Source: Rhizobiaceae bacterium CPCC 101076
GTDB taxonomy: Bacteria; Pseudomonadota; Alphaproteobacteria; Rhizobiales; Methylopilaceae
DNA: 64,000 nucleotides
Direction: 5' to 3'
Assembly: GCA_003347645.1 (NCBI GenBank)
Contig: QDFX01000008.1
Location: 1-64,000, forward strand
Shown here: piece by piece, positions 41,781 to 50,098 of the stretch
How the letters are laid out: the number at the start of each line of letters is the position of its first letter
Numbering within the stretch: the first letter of the stretch is position 1
Program-made: the position numbers and the translations under genes
The notes under the pieces: model-generated
What the model saw: only the letters and a program-made list of their open reading frames with translations
The model's database searches: none
Told to the model about the DNA's origin: nothing

Positions 41781-42986
41781 CTACAGGTCAGTGACACGCT
41801 CCGGATCGGCGGATGCCAGCGCAGCGGCACGATTGGCCTGGGGCGGATAGATCCACACGGTATTGATCTCGTGCTTAGTCTTCTTTGCCTGCTCACCGAC
41901 CATTTCCACTTTCCGGTCCCACCCTCGCGTGAAGAGCGCGCCGGCTTCGCCGAGGTCGAGGCAGGTGACGTACGCCTTCTGGTGATATGGCTTGGTCGGA
42001 ACTCCGAGCAGCTCCGCCGCAGCGTTGTTGCCGGCAAAGGCGCCCATCCGCGTGGCGTGCTGGCACGACATCAGCGCGTAATTGCCGAGATCGTCGCATG
42101 CTGCCCTCGCGGCATCGCCGGTTGCAAAAACGCCTGGCGCTGACGGTACGCGCAAGTCCCGGTCGACAAGTAGCCGGCCGAAATTGTCGCGTTCCGCGGG
42201 GATCTGTGCGGTCAACGGAGCGGCACGAATGCCCGCGGCCCAGATCACGGTCTCGGCTTCGATGCGTTCGCCGTCGGACAGCGTAACGCCGGATTCGTCG
42301 AGTGACGCGACTCCGGCACCGAGCCGGGTTTCCACACCGAGCCTGCGCAGCGCATCCTCGATGACGGGGCGAGGGCCTTCGCCCATATCGGGTGCGATCG
42401 CACTATTCCGATCGACGATAATGACCCGCGGCTTGGCATCCTTGCCAAGGATCGCACGCAGCCGTGCGGGCATCTCCGTCGCCGCCTCGATGCCGGTGAA
42501 TCCGCCGCCGGCAACGACGACCGTGTCGCGCCCGTTCCTTGCCGGACGATCGGCCAGACTGTGCAGATGCCGGTCGAGAGCGATCGCATCGTCGAGCTGG
42601 TCGACACTGAACCCGTGCTCAGCGAGGCCAGGGATATTTGGACGGAACAGCCGGCTGCCGGTGGCCACGATCAACCGGTCGTAGGAGAGCGTATTTCGTG
42701 TGCCTTCGGCCGTAACGATGTCCACGGCGCGGAATTTGGTGTCGACCGTCTCCACGCGGCCTTGGACGTAAGCAACATCGATGGCCTTAAGGACGTGTTG
42801 GAGAGGTGCGGTCAGCGTCTCGGGCTTCGGTTCGTAGAGCCGCGGGCGAACCACTAGCGTCGGCTCCGGTGCAACCAAAGCGATCTCGAACTCGTCGGGC
42901 GAAACGCCCATGATGTCGCGCAGGCGAGCGGAGGAAAGTGCGGCGTACATGCCGGCGAAGCCGGCGCCAATGATGACAAGTCGCAT
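41781..42986 (-). CDS. NADH dehydrogenase type II-like FAD oxidoreductase
   Basis: 401 residues. FAD-binding Rossmann motif at the N-terminus (LVIIGAGFAGMYAA), NAD(P) motif near 155 (DTVVVAGGGFTGIEAATEMP), ATGSRLFRP (about 110), and a second FAD site VFATGDAARAACDD (about 290-303) followed by MSCQHATRMGAFAGNNAAAE. This is the layout of Ndh/pyridine nucleotide-disulfide oxidoreductases that pass electrons from NAD(P)H to quinone or another acceptor at the membrane face. The start ATG 42986 follows GGAGTAGAT. The leader (42987-43078) is closely similar to that of the MBL gene (45059-45150). Third gene of the AraC-linked set. Confidence 0.9.
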   Translation of the reverse strand: MRLVIIGAGFAGMYAALSSARLRDIMGVSPDEFEIALVAPEPTLVVRPRLYEPKPETLTAPLQHVLKAIDVAYVQGRVETVDTKFRAVDIVTAEGTRNTLSYDRLIVATGSRLFRPNIPGLAEHGFSVDQLDDAIALDRHLHSLADRPARNGRDTVVVAGGGFTGIEAATEMPARLRAILGKDAKPRVIIVDRNSAIAPDMGEGPRPVIEDALRRLGVETRLGAGVASLDESGVTLSDGERIEAETVIWAAGIRAAPLTAQIPAERDNFGRLLVDRDLRVPSAPGVFATGDAARAACDDLGNYALMSCQHATRMGAFAGNNAAAELLGVPTKPYHQKAYVTCLDLGEAGALFTRGWDRKVEMVGEQAKKTKHEINTVWIYPPQANRAAALASADPERVTDL

Positions 42987-43078
42987 GTGATCTACTCCAG
43001 TGTTTGAGTATCTAGAAAGCGCGCGTCACCGTTGCCGCTCCTCATGGGCGGCGAAGCTCTTGGATCGACGATGACGCG
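42987..43078 (-). repeat. Duplicated leader sequence, copy at the NDH-2-like gene
   Basis: About 90 bases directly upstream of the start codon match 45059-45150 in order: GGAGTAGAT ribosome-binding region, a central GCGGC/ATGAGG part and TCGTCGATC at the far end. The likeness of two leaders in front of different genes suggests a duplication, or a shared 5'-UTR function. Confidence 0.55.
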
Positions 43079-43098
43079 AAGGCGGAAAACGGGAGGCG

Positions 43099-43929
43099 CT
43101 AGGCCGTTATGAACGACAGCAGCTCGACATTGACGTCGTCGGCATGGGTCGTGCACATGCCGTGCGGGAACTTCTCGTAGATTTTGAGCGAGCTCCTCTT
43201 CAGGAGCTTTGCCGAAAGAGGCGCGGAGTCGGCGACTGGTACGATCTGGTCGTCATCGCCGTGCATGACGAGCGTGGGCACAGTGATGCTCCTCAGATCC
43301 TCGGTGAAGTCGGTCTCCGAGAACGCTTTGACGCCGTCGTACTGCGCGTTGGCGCCGCCCATCATGGCTTGACGCCACCAGTTCCAGATGACCGCCTGCG
43401 ACGGCTTGGCGCCCGGCCGGTTGTAGCCATAGAACGGGCCGCTCGCGAAATCGAAGTAGAACTTGGATCGATTAGCGGCGAGCTCCTTGCGGATGCCGTC
43501 GAATACCTCGATGGGCAGGCCGCTGGGATTGGCGGCCGTCTTCAGCATCAGCGGCGGGACGGCGCCGATTAGCACCAGCTTGGCCACGCGGCCCTTGCCG
43601 TGACGCGCGACGTAGCGCGCCGCCTCGCCGCCCCCAGTGGAATGGCCGATATGAATTGTGTCGCGAAGATCGAGGTGCTCGACGACCGCGGCGACATCGG
43701 CGGCGTAGTGATCCATGTCGTGGCCGTCGCTCACCTGGCTGGAGCGACCGTGCCCGCGACGATCATGGGCGACGACGCGGTAGCCCTTGCCGAGGAAGTA
43801 GAGCATCTGGGCATCCCAGTCGTCCGAGCTGAGTGGCCAGCCGTGGTGAAAGACGATCGGCTGGGCGGTCTTCGGGCCCCAGTCCTTGTAGAAGACCTGA
43901 ACGCTATCTTTGGCCGTGACGGTGGTCAT
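43099..43929 (-). CDS. Alpha/beta hydrolase (arylesterase/non-heme haloperoxidase-like)
   Basis: 276 residues. Catalytic triad visible: nucleophile S97 in [20 protein letters not shown], acid in [12 protein letters not shown] (about 223-234) and His in [16 protein letters not shown] (about 254-269). Oxyanion region [14 protein letters not shown] (about 28-41). The GHSTGGGE block plus [20 protein letters not shown] is the arylesterase/chloroperoxidase subgroup, which hydrolyses aryl esters and gamma-lactones. It has no signal peptide, so cytosolic. A 50-base operator-like element (43961-44010) lies 31 bases upstream of its start, so it is likely under the AraC regulator of the cluster. Confidence 0.92.
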   Translation of the reverse strand: MTTVTAKDSVQVFYKDWGPKTAQPIVFHHGWPLSSDDWDAQMLYFLGKGYRVVAHDRRGHGRSSQVSDGHDMDHYAADVAAVVEHLDLRDTIHIGHSTGGGEAARYVARHGKGRVAKLVLIGAVPPLMLKTAANPSGLPIEVFDGIRKELAANRSKFYFDFASGPFYGYNRPGAKPSQAVIWNWWRQAMMGGANAQYDGVKAFSETDFTEDLRSITVPTLVMHGDDDQIVPVADSAPLSAKLLKRSSLKIYEKFPHGMCTTHADDVNVELLSFITA

Positions 43930-43960
43930 GGTGTCAGTCCTTTTGGTGGGGCGCGGAGGC

Positions 43961-44010
43961 CCAGAGCGATTGACCTGCTTCCAGAGCGATTGCTGTTGGC
44001 GCGCGGAACC
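43961..44010 (-). promoter_or_regulatory. Putative AraC operator, copy 1
   Basis: Two direct half-sites CAGAGCGATTG (plus-strand reading, 43962-43972 and 43982-43992) exactly 20 bp apart, within a 50-base unit conserved in the two other copies (45180 and 45304). AraC-family proteins commonly bind paired direct repeats about two helical turns apart. It lies 31 bases upstream of the hydrolase start. Confidence 0.6.
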
Positions 44011-44044
44011 AGCGGGCGCAGTTTTTTGCAGACCGCCTCCAAGA

Positions 44045-44069
44045 GACGGCGAGGGCCTTCCTCGCCGTC
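44045..44069. terminator. Hairpin between MBL and hydrolase genes
   Basis: Ten-bp perfect stem GACGGCGAGG/CCTCGCCGTC with a 5-base loop. It lies about 72 bases beyond the MBL stop codon on the minus strand. No T-run, so function as a terminator is uncertain. Confidence 0.35.
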
Positions 44070-44140
44070 ATCACCGTCCCAGCCATCGCACCGTGGTTCC
44101 GATAAACCGAGCCTTGGTTCGGCTCTAACCCAGCGAGCGG

Positions 44141-45058
44141 TCAGTAATCCCAGAAGACCGGAACCCAGCGAAAATGGTCGCCGTCGACGGCAACATGGCC
44201 GACGGACGGAAACGGCAGGTGCGTGGCCACCAGAAGCGATTTGGTCTCCGCCAGCTCGCGCAAAAGCCGCACTCGGACGCGGGCCGCCTCCTCGGGATCG
44301 TGTTCGAAGCCGTTGTGCCAGTCGGGATGATCGAATCCGACCGCGAACACCGCGTCGCCGGCGAACATCAGCCGGTCGCCGCCGGACGCCACGCGGACAA
44401 CGCTATGCCCGGGGGTGTGGCCACCGGTGCGAGTGACGACCACGCCCGGCGCGACTTCCTGCTCCTTGTCGAACTGCCTCAGATGGCTGTGGTAATCCGT
44501 GCTGAACCGCTCGGCGGCCGCCCGAAGCGCGTCCGGGAAGCCCGGCGGCATGTGGACGTGAGAGAAATCGGGCGACTCCCAGAACTTCACCTCGGCGGCT
44601 GCCACGTGGATTCTGAGGTCCGGACGCAGCCGTTCCTTCACCCCGTCGACGAGCAGCCCACCAACATGGTCCATATGCATGTGGGTCAGCACCAGGTCGG
44701 TCACGGATCCGAGATCAATGCCGGCGGCGTCCAGTCGCTTGGTCAACTGCCCGGCCCGCGGCAGGTTCAATTCCGGGTCAAATCCCAGCCCGGCGTCGAC
44801 GAGTATGGTCTGCTCGCCGCTACGCACCACAACCACGTTCAGCGCCCAGTCGAAAGCGTCCGGCGGCAGGAACTTTTCGTTGAGCCAGCCAGCTCGGTCG
44901 GCCGGATCGACGTTGTGTCCCAGCATCTCGGTTGGGAGCGGCAACACTCCATCGCTGATCACCAGCACTTCAATATCGCCGACCTGCACCGCGTAACGCG
45001 ACGGAACCATTTCGTCGGGTGCCGATTTGGCGGGCTGAGAGGTAATGTCGAGGCTCAT
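44141..45058 (-). CDS. MBL-fold metallo-hydrolase (lactonase-like)
   Basis: 305 residues from ATG 45058, after GGAGTAGATTCC. The zinc site is complete: LTHMHMDHVGGLL (H126, H128, D130, H131), TGGHTPGHSVVRV (His and flanking Gly), FAGDAVFAVGFDHPDWHNGF (Asp) and ATHLPFPSVGHVAVDG (C-terminal His). The pattern H-x-H-x-D-H with G-x-H-T-P-G-H is that of the quorum-quenching lactonase and related hydrolase group; the substrate is unknown. No signal peptide, so cytosolic. Two operator-like copies (45180 and 45304) and a duplicated leader (45059-45150) precede it. A paralogue with a Tat signal is at 58338-59303. Confidence 0.92.
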   Translation of the reverse strand: MSLDITSQPAKSAPDEMVPSRYAVQVGDIEVLVISDGVLPLPTEMLGHNVDPADRAGWLNEKFLPPDAFDWALNVVVVRSGEQTILVDAGLGFDPELNLPRAGQLTKRLDAAGIDLGSVTDLVLTHMHMDHVGGLLVDGVKERLRPDLRIHVAAAEVKFWESPDFSHVHMPPGFPDALRAAAERFSTDYHSHLRQFDKEQEVAPGVVVTRTGGHTPGHSVVRVASGGDRLMFAGDAVFAVGFDHPDWHNGFEHDPEEAARVRVRLLRELAETKSLLVATHLPFPSVGHVAVDGDHFRWVPVFWDY

Positions 45059-45150
45059 GGAATCTACTCCGGTTGTTTCAGTTTTCTGAAGTCTCGGTGT
45101 CGCCGCCGCCGCCTCATTGGCCGCAAGCATTTGTGATCGACGACGACGAG
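45059..45150 (-). repeat. Duplicated leader sequence, copy at the MBL gene
   Basis: Second copy of the ~90-base leader described at 42987-43078. It begins at the start codon of the MBL gene and ends about 30 bases before operator copy 2. Confidence 0.55.
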
Positions 45151-45179
45151 TGATGTAGCGAACCGGGTGTCTGATCGCG

Positions 45180-45228
45180 CCAGAGCGATTGACCTGCTTG
45201 CAGAGCGATTGCTGTTACCGCGCGGAGC
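45180..45228 (-). promoter_or_regulatory. Putative AraC operator, copy 2
   Basis: CAGAGCGATTG at 45181-45191 and 45201-45211, again 20 bp apart, with the same flanks (CTGTTACCGCGCGGAGCC) as copy 1. Upstream of the MBL gene by 121 bases. Confidence 0.6.
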
Positions 45229-45302
45229 CGCGTGCGCGGCCGGAAGGCGCGTGGCTAGGAGATGAGCGAACTGCTGACTGAATGGGTCGTCCAAGGCCTC
45301 GC
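45229..45302 (-). pseudogene. Fragment of a second AraC-type regulator
   Basis: On the minus strand this stretch reads LDDPFSQQFAHLLATRLPAA HAAP, matching LDTLFRQQLTDLLATRLLAA HTGSP in the intact AraC gene (45339-46292). The flanks are lost: it runs directly into operator copy 2 at its 3' side. It looks like the scar of a duplication or a recombination between operator copies. Confidence 0.55.
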
Positions 45303-45303
45303 G

Positions 45304-45352
45304 CCAGAGCGATTGACCTGCTTACAGAACGATGGCTGTTACCGCGCGCGCC
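45304..45352 (-). promoter_or_regulatory. Putative AraC operator, copy 3, overlapping the AraC stop codon
   Basis: CAGAGCGATTG at 45305-45315 and a diverged CAGAACGATGG at 45325-45335, 20 bp apart, then CTGTTACCGCGCG. The TAA stop of the AraC gene lies inside the conserved unit, so it might also be a 3'-end element. Confidence 0.5.
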
Positions 45353-46292
45353 GTCGCCAATCACTCGGGGCGTCGCCGGTCAACCGCCTGAACGCCGCAG
45401 CGAAGGCTGTCTGAGAGGCATAGCCAAGCGCCGCTGCGACTGACGCGACCGATGAGTCAGTGTCACGCAGCATAGTCATGGCCTGCTCGAGGCGGTATTG
45501 GCGCAACCAGGCATGAGGTGAAAGCCCGGTGCTTTCTTTGAAGGCGCGGCAGAAGTGGAAGCGCGACAGGCCAGCTTCCGAAGCGAGAGTCGCGAGCGAG
45601 ACGTCCGCATCGCTGTCCGAACGCAAACGTTCGATCGCGCGAAGCAGCGTCTTCGGTGCCAGCCCGCCCATGACCGGCGGGATCGTGGTTGGCGAGCCGG
45701 TGTGTGCAGCCAGGAGACGCGTGGCCAGGAGGTCTGTCAGTTGCTGCCTGAACAGCGTATCCAGGACCTCATTGCTCTCCAGGGCATCCGCCGCGGTCAA
45801 GAGCAATCGGGATGTAACGGGGTCGGGGTGTGCGGTTCGCTCCAAAAGAATGCCCGGTGCGGCCATGTCGGCTTCGCCTGCAACGCGCGCGAGCGTTGTG
45901 TGAGGAAGATAGAGCTGCACGACATCAACAGGTTTCGGGATATCCCATCGCGAGCTTGATCCTTCCGGAATGATTATAACGACCCCGGGGCGAAACGTTC
46001 CAATCGCAACCGATCTTCCGGATCGCCGCTCCATGCGCTGGATCGAGCCGTTGTAAGCCATTATGACGTGGTGGCTCATGGGCTCCACGACGTCATGTAA
46101 TGGTTCATGTTTCCAATGGGCGATGGCGCCACCGGATGGATCTAACGCCATGCGAAGTGGTGCGGTATTAAGTACGCGCGCCATTTCCGCATCGGGAGGA
46201 CGCTGATCGGCGGTCGGCAAGTGGTCTTGGCGCGCCTCAGATGCGGCTAGCGGATCCTCCTGTGAGGGATCGCGCAATATCGACTTACTCAT
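45339..46292 (-). CDS. AraC-family transcriptional regulator
   Basis: 317 residues. C-terminal HTH_18 (about 215-315): LATLASEAGLSRFHFCRAFK ESTGLSPHAWLRQYRLEQAM, then a second HTH (DSSVASVAAALGYASQTAFA AAFRRLTGDAPSDWRRR), as in AraC/XylS proteins. N-terminal cupin-like sensor region about 40-150 (RMALDPSGGAIAHWKHEPLH; VVIIIPEGSSSRWDIPKPVD) and a helical part (about 165-200). It binds DNA direct repeats and activates promoters in response to a small molecule. The three direct-repeat elements (43961, 45180, 45304) in front of hydrolase and MBL genes are its likely sites. The effector is unknown. Confidence 0.93.
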   Translation of the reverse strand: MSKSILRDPSQEDPLAASEARQDHLPTADQRPPDAEMARVLNTAPLRMALDPSGGAIAHWKHEPLHDVVEPMSHHVIMAYNGSIQRMERRSGRSVAIGTFRPGVVIIIPEGSSSRWDIPKPVDVVQLYLPHTTLARVAGEADMAAPGILLERTAHPDPVTSRLLLTAADALESNEVLDTLFRQQLTDLLATRLLAAHTGSPTTIPPVMGGLAPKTLLRAIERLRSDSDADVSLATLASEAGLSRFHFCRAFKESTGLSPHAWLRQYRLEQAMTMLRDTDSSVASVAAALGYASQTAFAAAFRRLTGDAPSDWRRRAR

Positions 46293-46745
46293 GGTCTAGT
46301 GCCCGCATTTCCAACTCGCGCAAGACTTCGCGAGGCGTCTCCTCCCCTTGCCGACTGTGTATCACTGCCGGGCCGAATCCATGCACGCCCAGGTTGCCGA
46401 GGGCACTCGGTAGATTTGGTCCTACCGGAGACACGGGCCATGATCCCCCTTCGCAGCGCGTCCTCCAGCCTCGCCACCACCACGTGTACGAGCTTCGCAT
46501 ACTCGGTCTGACACCCCGTCGTAGTCCGATAAAAGACTTTCAATTTTGGTGTTCATCTGGCCCCCCGGGAACGTTATTCCGGCTGGGCACAGAAGCTCAA
46601 GTCTCCAAGCCTTTGGGACCCATGTGAGAAGTAGATGGTTCGTACCAGTGCTACGAGCGCCGGCGGCACGTAGGGGCGGAGCCTTTCGCTAAGGAGGCAG
46701 CCTCCCATGTAGGTCGTGGTCATCTTCGTCTTCCCTTCGGCCGGG
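46293..46745. other. Intergenic region with a weak coding relic
   Basis: Two minus-strand frames join as TEYAKLVHVVVARLEDALRR then NLPSALGNLGVHGFGPAVIH and ETPREVLRELEMRALDH, as if a small helical protein had shifted frame near 46440. Not identifiable. Upstream of the AraC gene, so a promoter is expected here but none is certain. Confidence 0.25.
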
Positions 46746-47495
46746 TCATGTCAGGGCGATGCCGCCATCGACGGCCAGATTGACGCCGGTGATGAAGGCG
46801 GCCCGGTCGGACGCGAGGAACAGCGCGGCATCGGCAAGGTCGCTGGCCTCCCCGAGGCGGCCGAGGGGAATGCGCGCCGCTGTTTCCGCTTCCATCGCGG
46901 GAACGGCATCGGCGGGCAGGCCCAGTTTGCCGAGGATGGGCGTGTCCGTCGGGCCGGGACTGAGGACATTCACGCGGATGCGGCGCGGCGCGAGTTCGAC
47001 TGCCCAGGCGCGGGCAAAGGCTTCGACCGCCGCCTTGGTGGCCGCGTAGACGGCATGGCCATCGAGCAGCTTCGACGTCGCGATCGAGCTGGTGAGCAGG
47101 ATGGCCCCGCCATCCGCCAGATGCGGAAGGATGGCCTGCACGCCGAAAAATGCCGCCCGGGCATTGGTGTCGAACTGGCGATCGAAGCTCTCGGCGGAAA
47201 CCGCCATGCTCGGCTCGATCGTTATGGCGCCAGCATTGGCGACATAGATGTCAGCTTTGCCGAACCGCTCCGCCACGAAAGCGGCGACCCTATCGTGCGT
47301 CACCGGATCGCCGACGTCGCCGACAAGGCCTGCCGCCCGATCGCCCAGCGCCGCGACAGCGTGATCCACGGCATCCTGGCGGCGGCCGACGATCACCACC
47401 CGCGCGCTCTCGCGGACGAACCGTTCCGCCATGGCGAAGCCGATTCCGCTATTGCCGCCGGTGATGACGGCGACCTTTCCTTCAACTGATCCCAT
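46746..47495 (-). CDS. Short-chain dehydrogenase/reductase
   Basis: 249 residues from ATG 47495 (MGSVEGKVAVITGGNSGIGF), after AGGAGATGCTTC. Classical SDR signatures: TGGNSGIG (NAD(P) binding, about 12-19), NAG (about 87-89), catalytic Ser in LLTSSIA (about 136-142) and Y-A-A-T-K (about 153-157), then SPGPTDTPI and a C-terminal VNLAVDGG. Residues after beta 2 (VIVGRRQDA) suggest NADPH preference, as an Arg pair is present. Substrate unknown; an oxidoreductase of small carbonyls or alcohols is likely. Divergent from a LysR gene with a 92-bp intergenic region, so probably regulated by it. Confidence 0.95.
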   Translation of the reverse strand: MGSVEGKVAVITGGNSGIGFAMAERFVRESARVVIVGRRQDAVDHAVAALGDRAAGLVGDVGDPVTHDRVAAFVAERFGKADIYVANAGAITIEPSMAVSAESFDRQFDTNARAAFFGVQAILPHLADGGAILLTSSIATSKLLDGHAVYAATKAAVEAFARAWAVELAPRRIRVNVLSPGPTDTPILGKLGLPADAVPAMEAETAARIPLGRLGEASDLADAALFLASDRAAFITGVNLAVDGGIALT

Positions 47496-47587
47496 GAAGC
47501 ATCTCCTGTGGTGACGACCATCTGGGAAATCGCGATCGTGGACATCAGTCCGTCGACGGCGACATCTTTTGTGCCTAGAAGGCAATA

Positions 47588-48484
47588 ATGGATAGCGCTC
47601 AACTTCACGGCCTGACGGCGTTTGTCCGCGTGGTCGAGGCAGGTTCCTTCACGGCCGCCGCCAAGCTTGGCGGCACGACCCCATCGGCAGTGTCCAAGAG
47701 CATTGCCCGGCTGGAAAAGCGGCTGGGCGTCCGCCTGTTTCAGCGCACCACCCGCATCACCGTCCTCACTGACGAAGGACAGCGCTACTATGAGGAAGTC
47801 GCCCCATTGTTGGATGCCCTAGCCGATGCGCAGGACGTGCTTGAACCAAGCCGGCTAACCGGCGGACGGTTGCGGGTCAGTCTCCCGGCCGATCTGGGGC
47901 GCATTTTGCTGGATGCGATCACGACCCGATTCGTGCCGCAATATCCCGAAATCCTCCTCGACATCAGCCTGAGCGACCGCCGGGCGGATATCCTGCGCGA
48001 GGGTTTCGATCTGGCGCTCAGGCTCGGCACGCTCGAGGACAGCAGCCTGTTCGCGCGACCGCTGGGCACGCTGGTCCTCGCCTTGGTGGCGTCGCCGGCA
48101 TATCTCGCCGCGCATGGCGAACCGGCGTCGCCGGCAGACCTCGAGCAGCATTCGCATATCGTCTATCGGCTAGGTGGTCGGCCCTATCCGATCCGCTTCG
48201 CCGATGGCCGCAGCTTTCTGCCCGATGCCAGGGCCGCGATGGAGGCGGATAGCGGCGAAGCACTGCGGATCGCCGCGGTCAACGGCCTCGGCATAGCGCA
48301 GTTGATAATGCCAACGGTGCAGAAGGATCTCGATTCAGGGGCGTTGGCACGCCTCCTTGCCGGCGATGCGCTTCAACCTGTGCCGGTCAATTTCATCCAT
48401 GCCTTCGAACGCCATATGCCCAAAAGGGCGGAACGGTTCGTCGAATTCATAGCCAGCACGTTGTCTGTCGCCAGATCGAGATGA
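47588..48484 (+). CDS. LysR-family transcriptional regulator
   Basis: 298 residues. N-terminal winged HTH (about 1-60): LTAFVRVVEAGSFTAAAKLG GTTPSAVSKSIARLEKRLGV RLFQRTTR. Effector-binding domain follows (about 90-295; RLRVSLPADLGRILLDAITT; ALRIAAVNGLGIAQL). Typical CrgA/DsdC-like length. It binds a T-N11-A type site in the 92-bp region shared with the divergent SDR gene, judged from the general behaviour of such pairs. Effector unknown. Confidence 0.94.
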   Translation: MDSAQLHGLTAFVRVVEAGSFTAAAKLGGTTPSAVSKSIARLEKRLGVRLFQRTTRITVLTDEGQRYYEEVAPLLDALADAQDVLEPSRLTGGRLRVSLPADLGRILLDAITTRFVPQYPEILLDISLSDRRADILREGFDLALRLGTLEDSSLFARPLGTLVLALVASPAYLAAHGEPASPADLEQHSHIVYRLGGRPYPIRFADGRSFLPDARAAMEADSGEALRIAAVNGLGIAQLIMPTVQKDLDSGALARLLAGDALQPVPVNFIHAFERHMPKRAERFVEFIASTLSVARSR

Positions 48485-48739
48485 ATCGAGCGGGCGCGCG
48501 GAATTCTAACAACAAGCTAGGGTCGAGTCGCTGAGACGGAACATTGGCCGCTTCGCCGACTAGCAGACGTTCCTGAGGTCCGCGATTGGCGCAAAGCAGA
48601 CGTCATGAACGCGGTGGTGTCACGACAAGGCATATCTCGCGCGATGCAACATCCGTTGGCGGATATGCGACTTTCGGACCTGATCCCTAAAATCTGGACG
48701 CCGTCCTTGGTGATCGGGCGTGGGTGCCTCTCCGTCGGT

Positions 48740-50098
48740 TTAGAAGGTCCATTGGGCCCACAGGCCAACGAAATCACCCGATCGTCCGCCAACTTGTGAG
48801 AGCCGGTCGCCCGGCTCGAAATGCACATAGGTGCCGGTGAGGTTGAGATGCTCGTCGACGTCCCAGCTCAAGGTCGCGCTCACCTGCTGACCGATGAAAC
48901 GACCATCTCCGCCGGTGTTCGCGACCGGGACGAGAGGAGGCGCATAGAAGGCATCGGCCTCGGCCTGCTTCCACAGCGGGTTCCATCCCACTTCGAGCGT
49001 AAGATCCGATCGAAACCAGAGTGTGAGATTGGGCTGCAAGTCGAGCAGGTTCGCCGGAGCGGCGAGGTTTGCCTCGGAGAAATAGGGAAGCTTGGGAAAA
49101 AGCGGGTTGAACGTTTCCAGACGTCCGTCCGAGGCATCATGGTCGCCGCTGATCGCGTCGGCGTTCAGCCCCAATCGGGGGGTCAGCGGCAGCCCCATGA
49201 ACTGGTATCCGAGATTGGAAGAGACCGTCCAGGCACGGATGCCGTCGCCGCCGAACGAGCCGAACTGGAACGCTGCCTCGACGTTCCAATCGAAACCCGC
49301 CTGCGAGCCGAATATCCGGACGCCGAACGTCTGACGGTTTTCGTCCGCAACACCGACCGCGAACCGCGCCTCGTCGCGTTCGAGGCCGAGATAGTAGAAA
49401 TCGATGCCGGTCGCGCCGATGTCGAACGTCGAGTAGAGGCCCCAGAAGGTCTGCGCGAGGTCGGCCTTGTCGTCGAACGCACCGGTCTCGGGCGCCACGG
49501 GACGGACGACGAAGGCGTCGACGCGGACGTCCTTGTCGGCGGTGTAGAAGGCGCGAAGCCCGTCGAACGAGCGTCGGATGTTTGGGCTCTCCCGCACCGA
49601 GACAAGCCGGGAAGAGCCGAAGCTCATCTCCTGCCGTCCGCCCCGGATGCCGAGATTGGCATCTCCAAGGGGCGCCGTGGCTTCCGCGAATCCTTGCAGC
49701 ACGTCGATGTCGTCGTCTTGCGTCGGAGGGGCGTCTCCGTCCCAGCCCGGGGCCGATCCGCTGGCCAATTCAAGAAATGTCCTGAGGTTCGAACCGAAAT
49801 GGACATCGGCGGACAGGAAGGTTCGCAACAGCAGGTAATCGTTAGACGAAGGCGACCCTAGCCCGAAAATCGGGTGCTCAATGGACTCGAAGCGAAGCCG
49901 CTGTTGGCCACCCAAAGAGAGATACCAACTAGCGTCTGGATTCAGCGGGATGGATTTCAAGGACTTGAGAAAGTCGGAGTTCGTCGCTGGAATTGTCTCG
50001 GCAAAGGCATCCCGGCACATACCGCAGGCCAGGAACGACAGTGCGATGCAGTAAGCCACAATCGATGATCGAGCGCGAAGCCGATCGCGGCCGATCAT
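48740..50098 (-). CDS. Alginate-export-type outer-membrane porin
   Basis: 452 residues. Signal peptide at the N-terminus (about 1-33, SIVAYCIALSFLACGMCRDA FA). The rest alternates short beta strands with aromatic girdles and ends in F (VGLWAQWTF), as outer-membrane beta-barrels do. The block YLSLGGQQRLRFESIEHPIF, then LLLRTFLSADVHFG..LRTFLEL and GRQEMSFGSSRLVSVRESPN with RRSFDG is diagnostic of the alginate-export domain family, here probably a solute or substrate channel and not alginate itself. It overlaps the MFS gene by 4 bases (ATGA), so it is translationally coupled at the end of the operon. Confidence 0.85.
   Translation of the reverse strand: MIGRDRLRARSSIVAYCIALSFLACGMCRDAFAETIPATNSDFLKSLKSIPLNPDASWYLSLGGQQRLRFESIEHPIFGLGSPSSNDYLLLRTFLSADVHFGSNLRTFLELASGSAPGWDGDAPPTQDDDIDVLQGFAEATAPLGDANLGIRGGRQEMSFGSSRLVSVRESPNIRRSFDGLRAFYTADKDVRVDAFVVRPVAPETGAFDDKADLAQTFWGLYSTFDIGATGIDFYYLGLERDEARFAVGVADENRQTFGVRIFGSQAGFDWNVEAAFQFGSFGGDGIRAWTVSSNLGYQFMGLPLTPRLGLNADAISGDHDASDGRLETFNPLFPKLPYFSEANLAAPANLLDLQPNLTLWFRSDLTLEVGWNPLWKQAEADAFYAPPLVPVANTGGDGRFIGQQVSATLSWDVDEHLNLTGTYVHFEPGDRLSQVGGRSGDFVGLWAQWTF

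Noticed and set aside
46285-46543. Minus-strand frames upstream of the AraC gene
   Set aside because: May be a frameshifted relic but no family can be named; kept only as a note on the gap.
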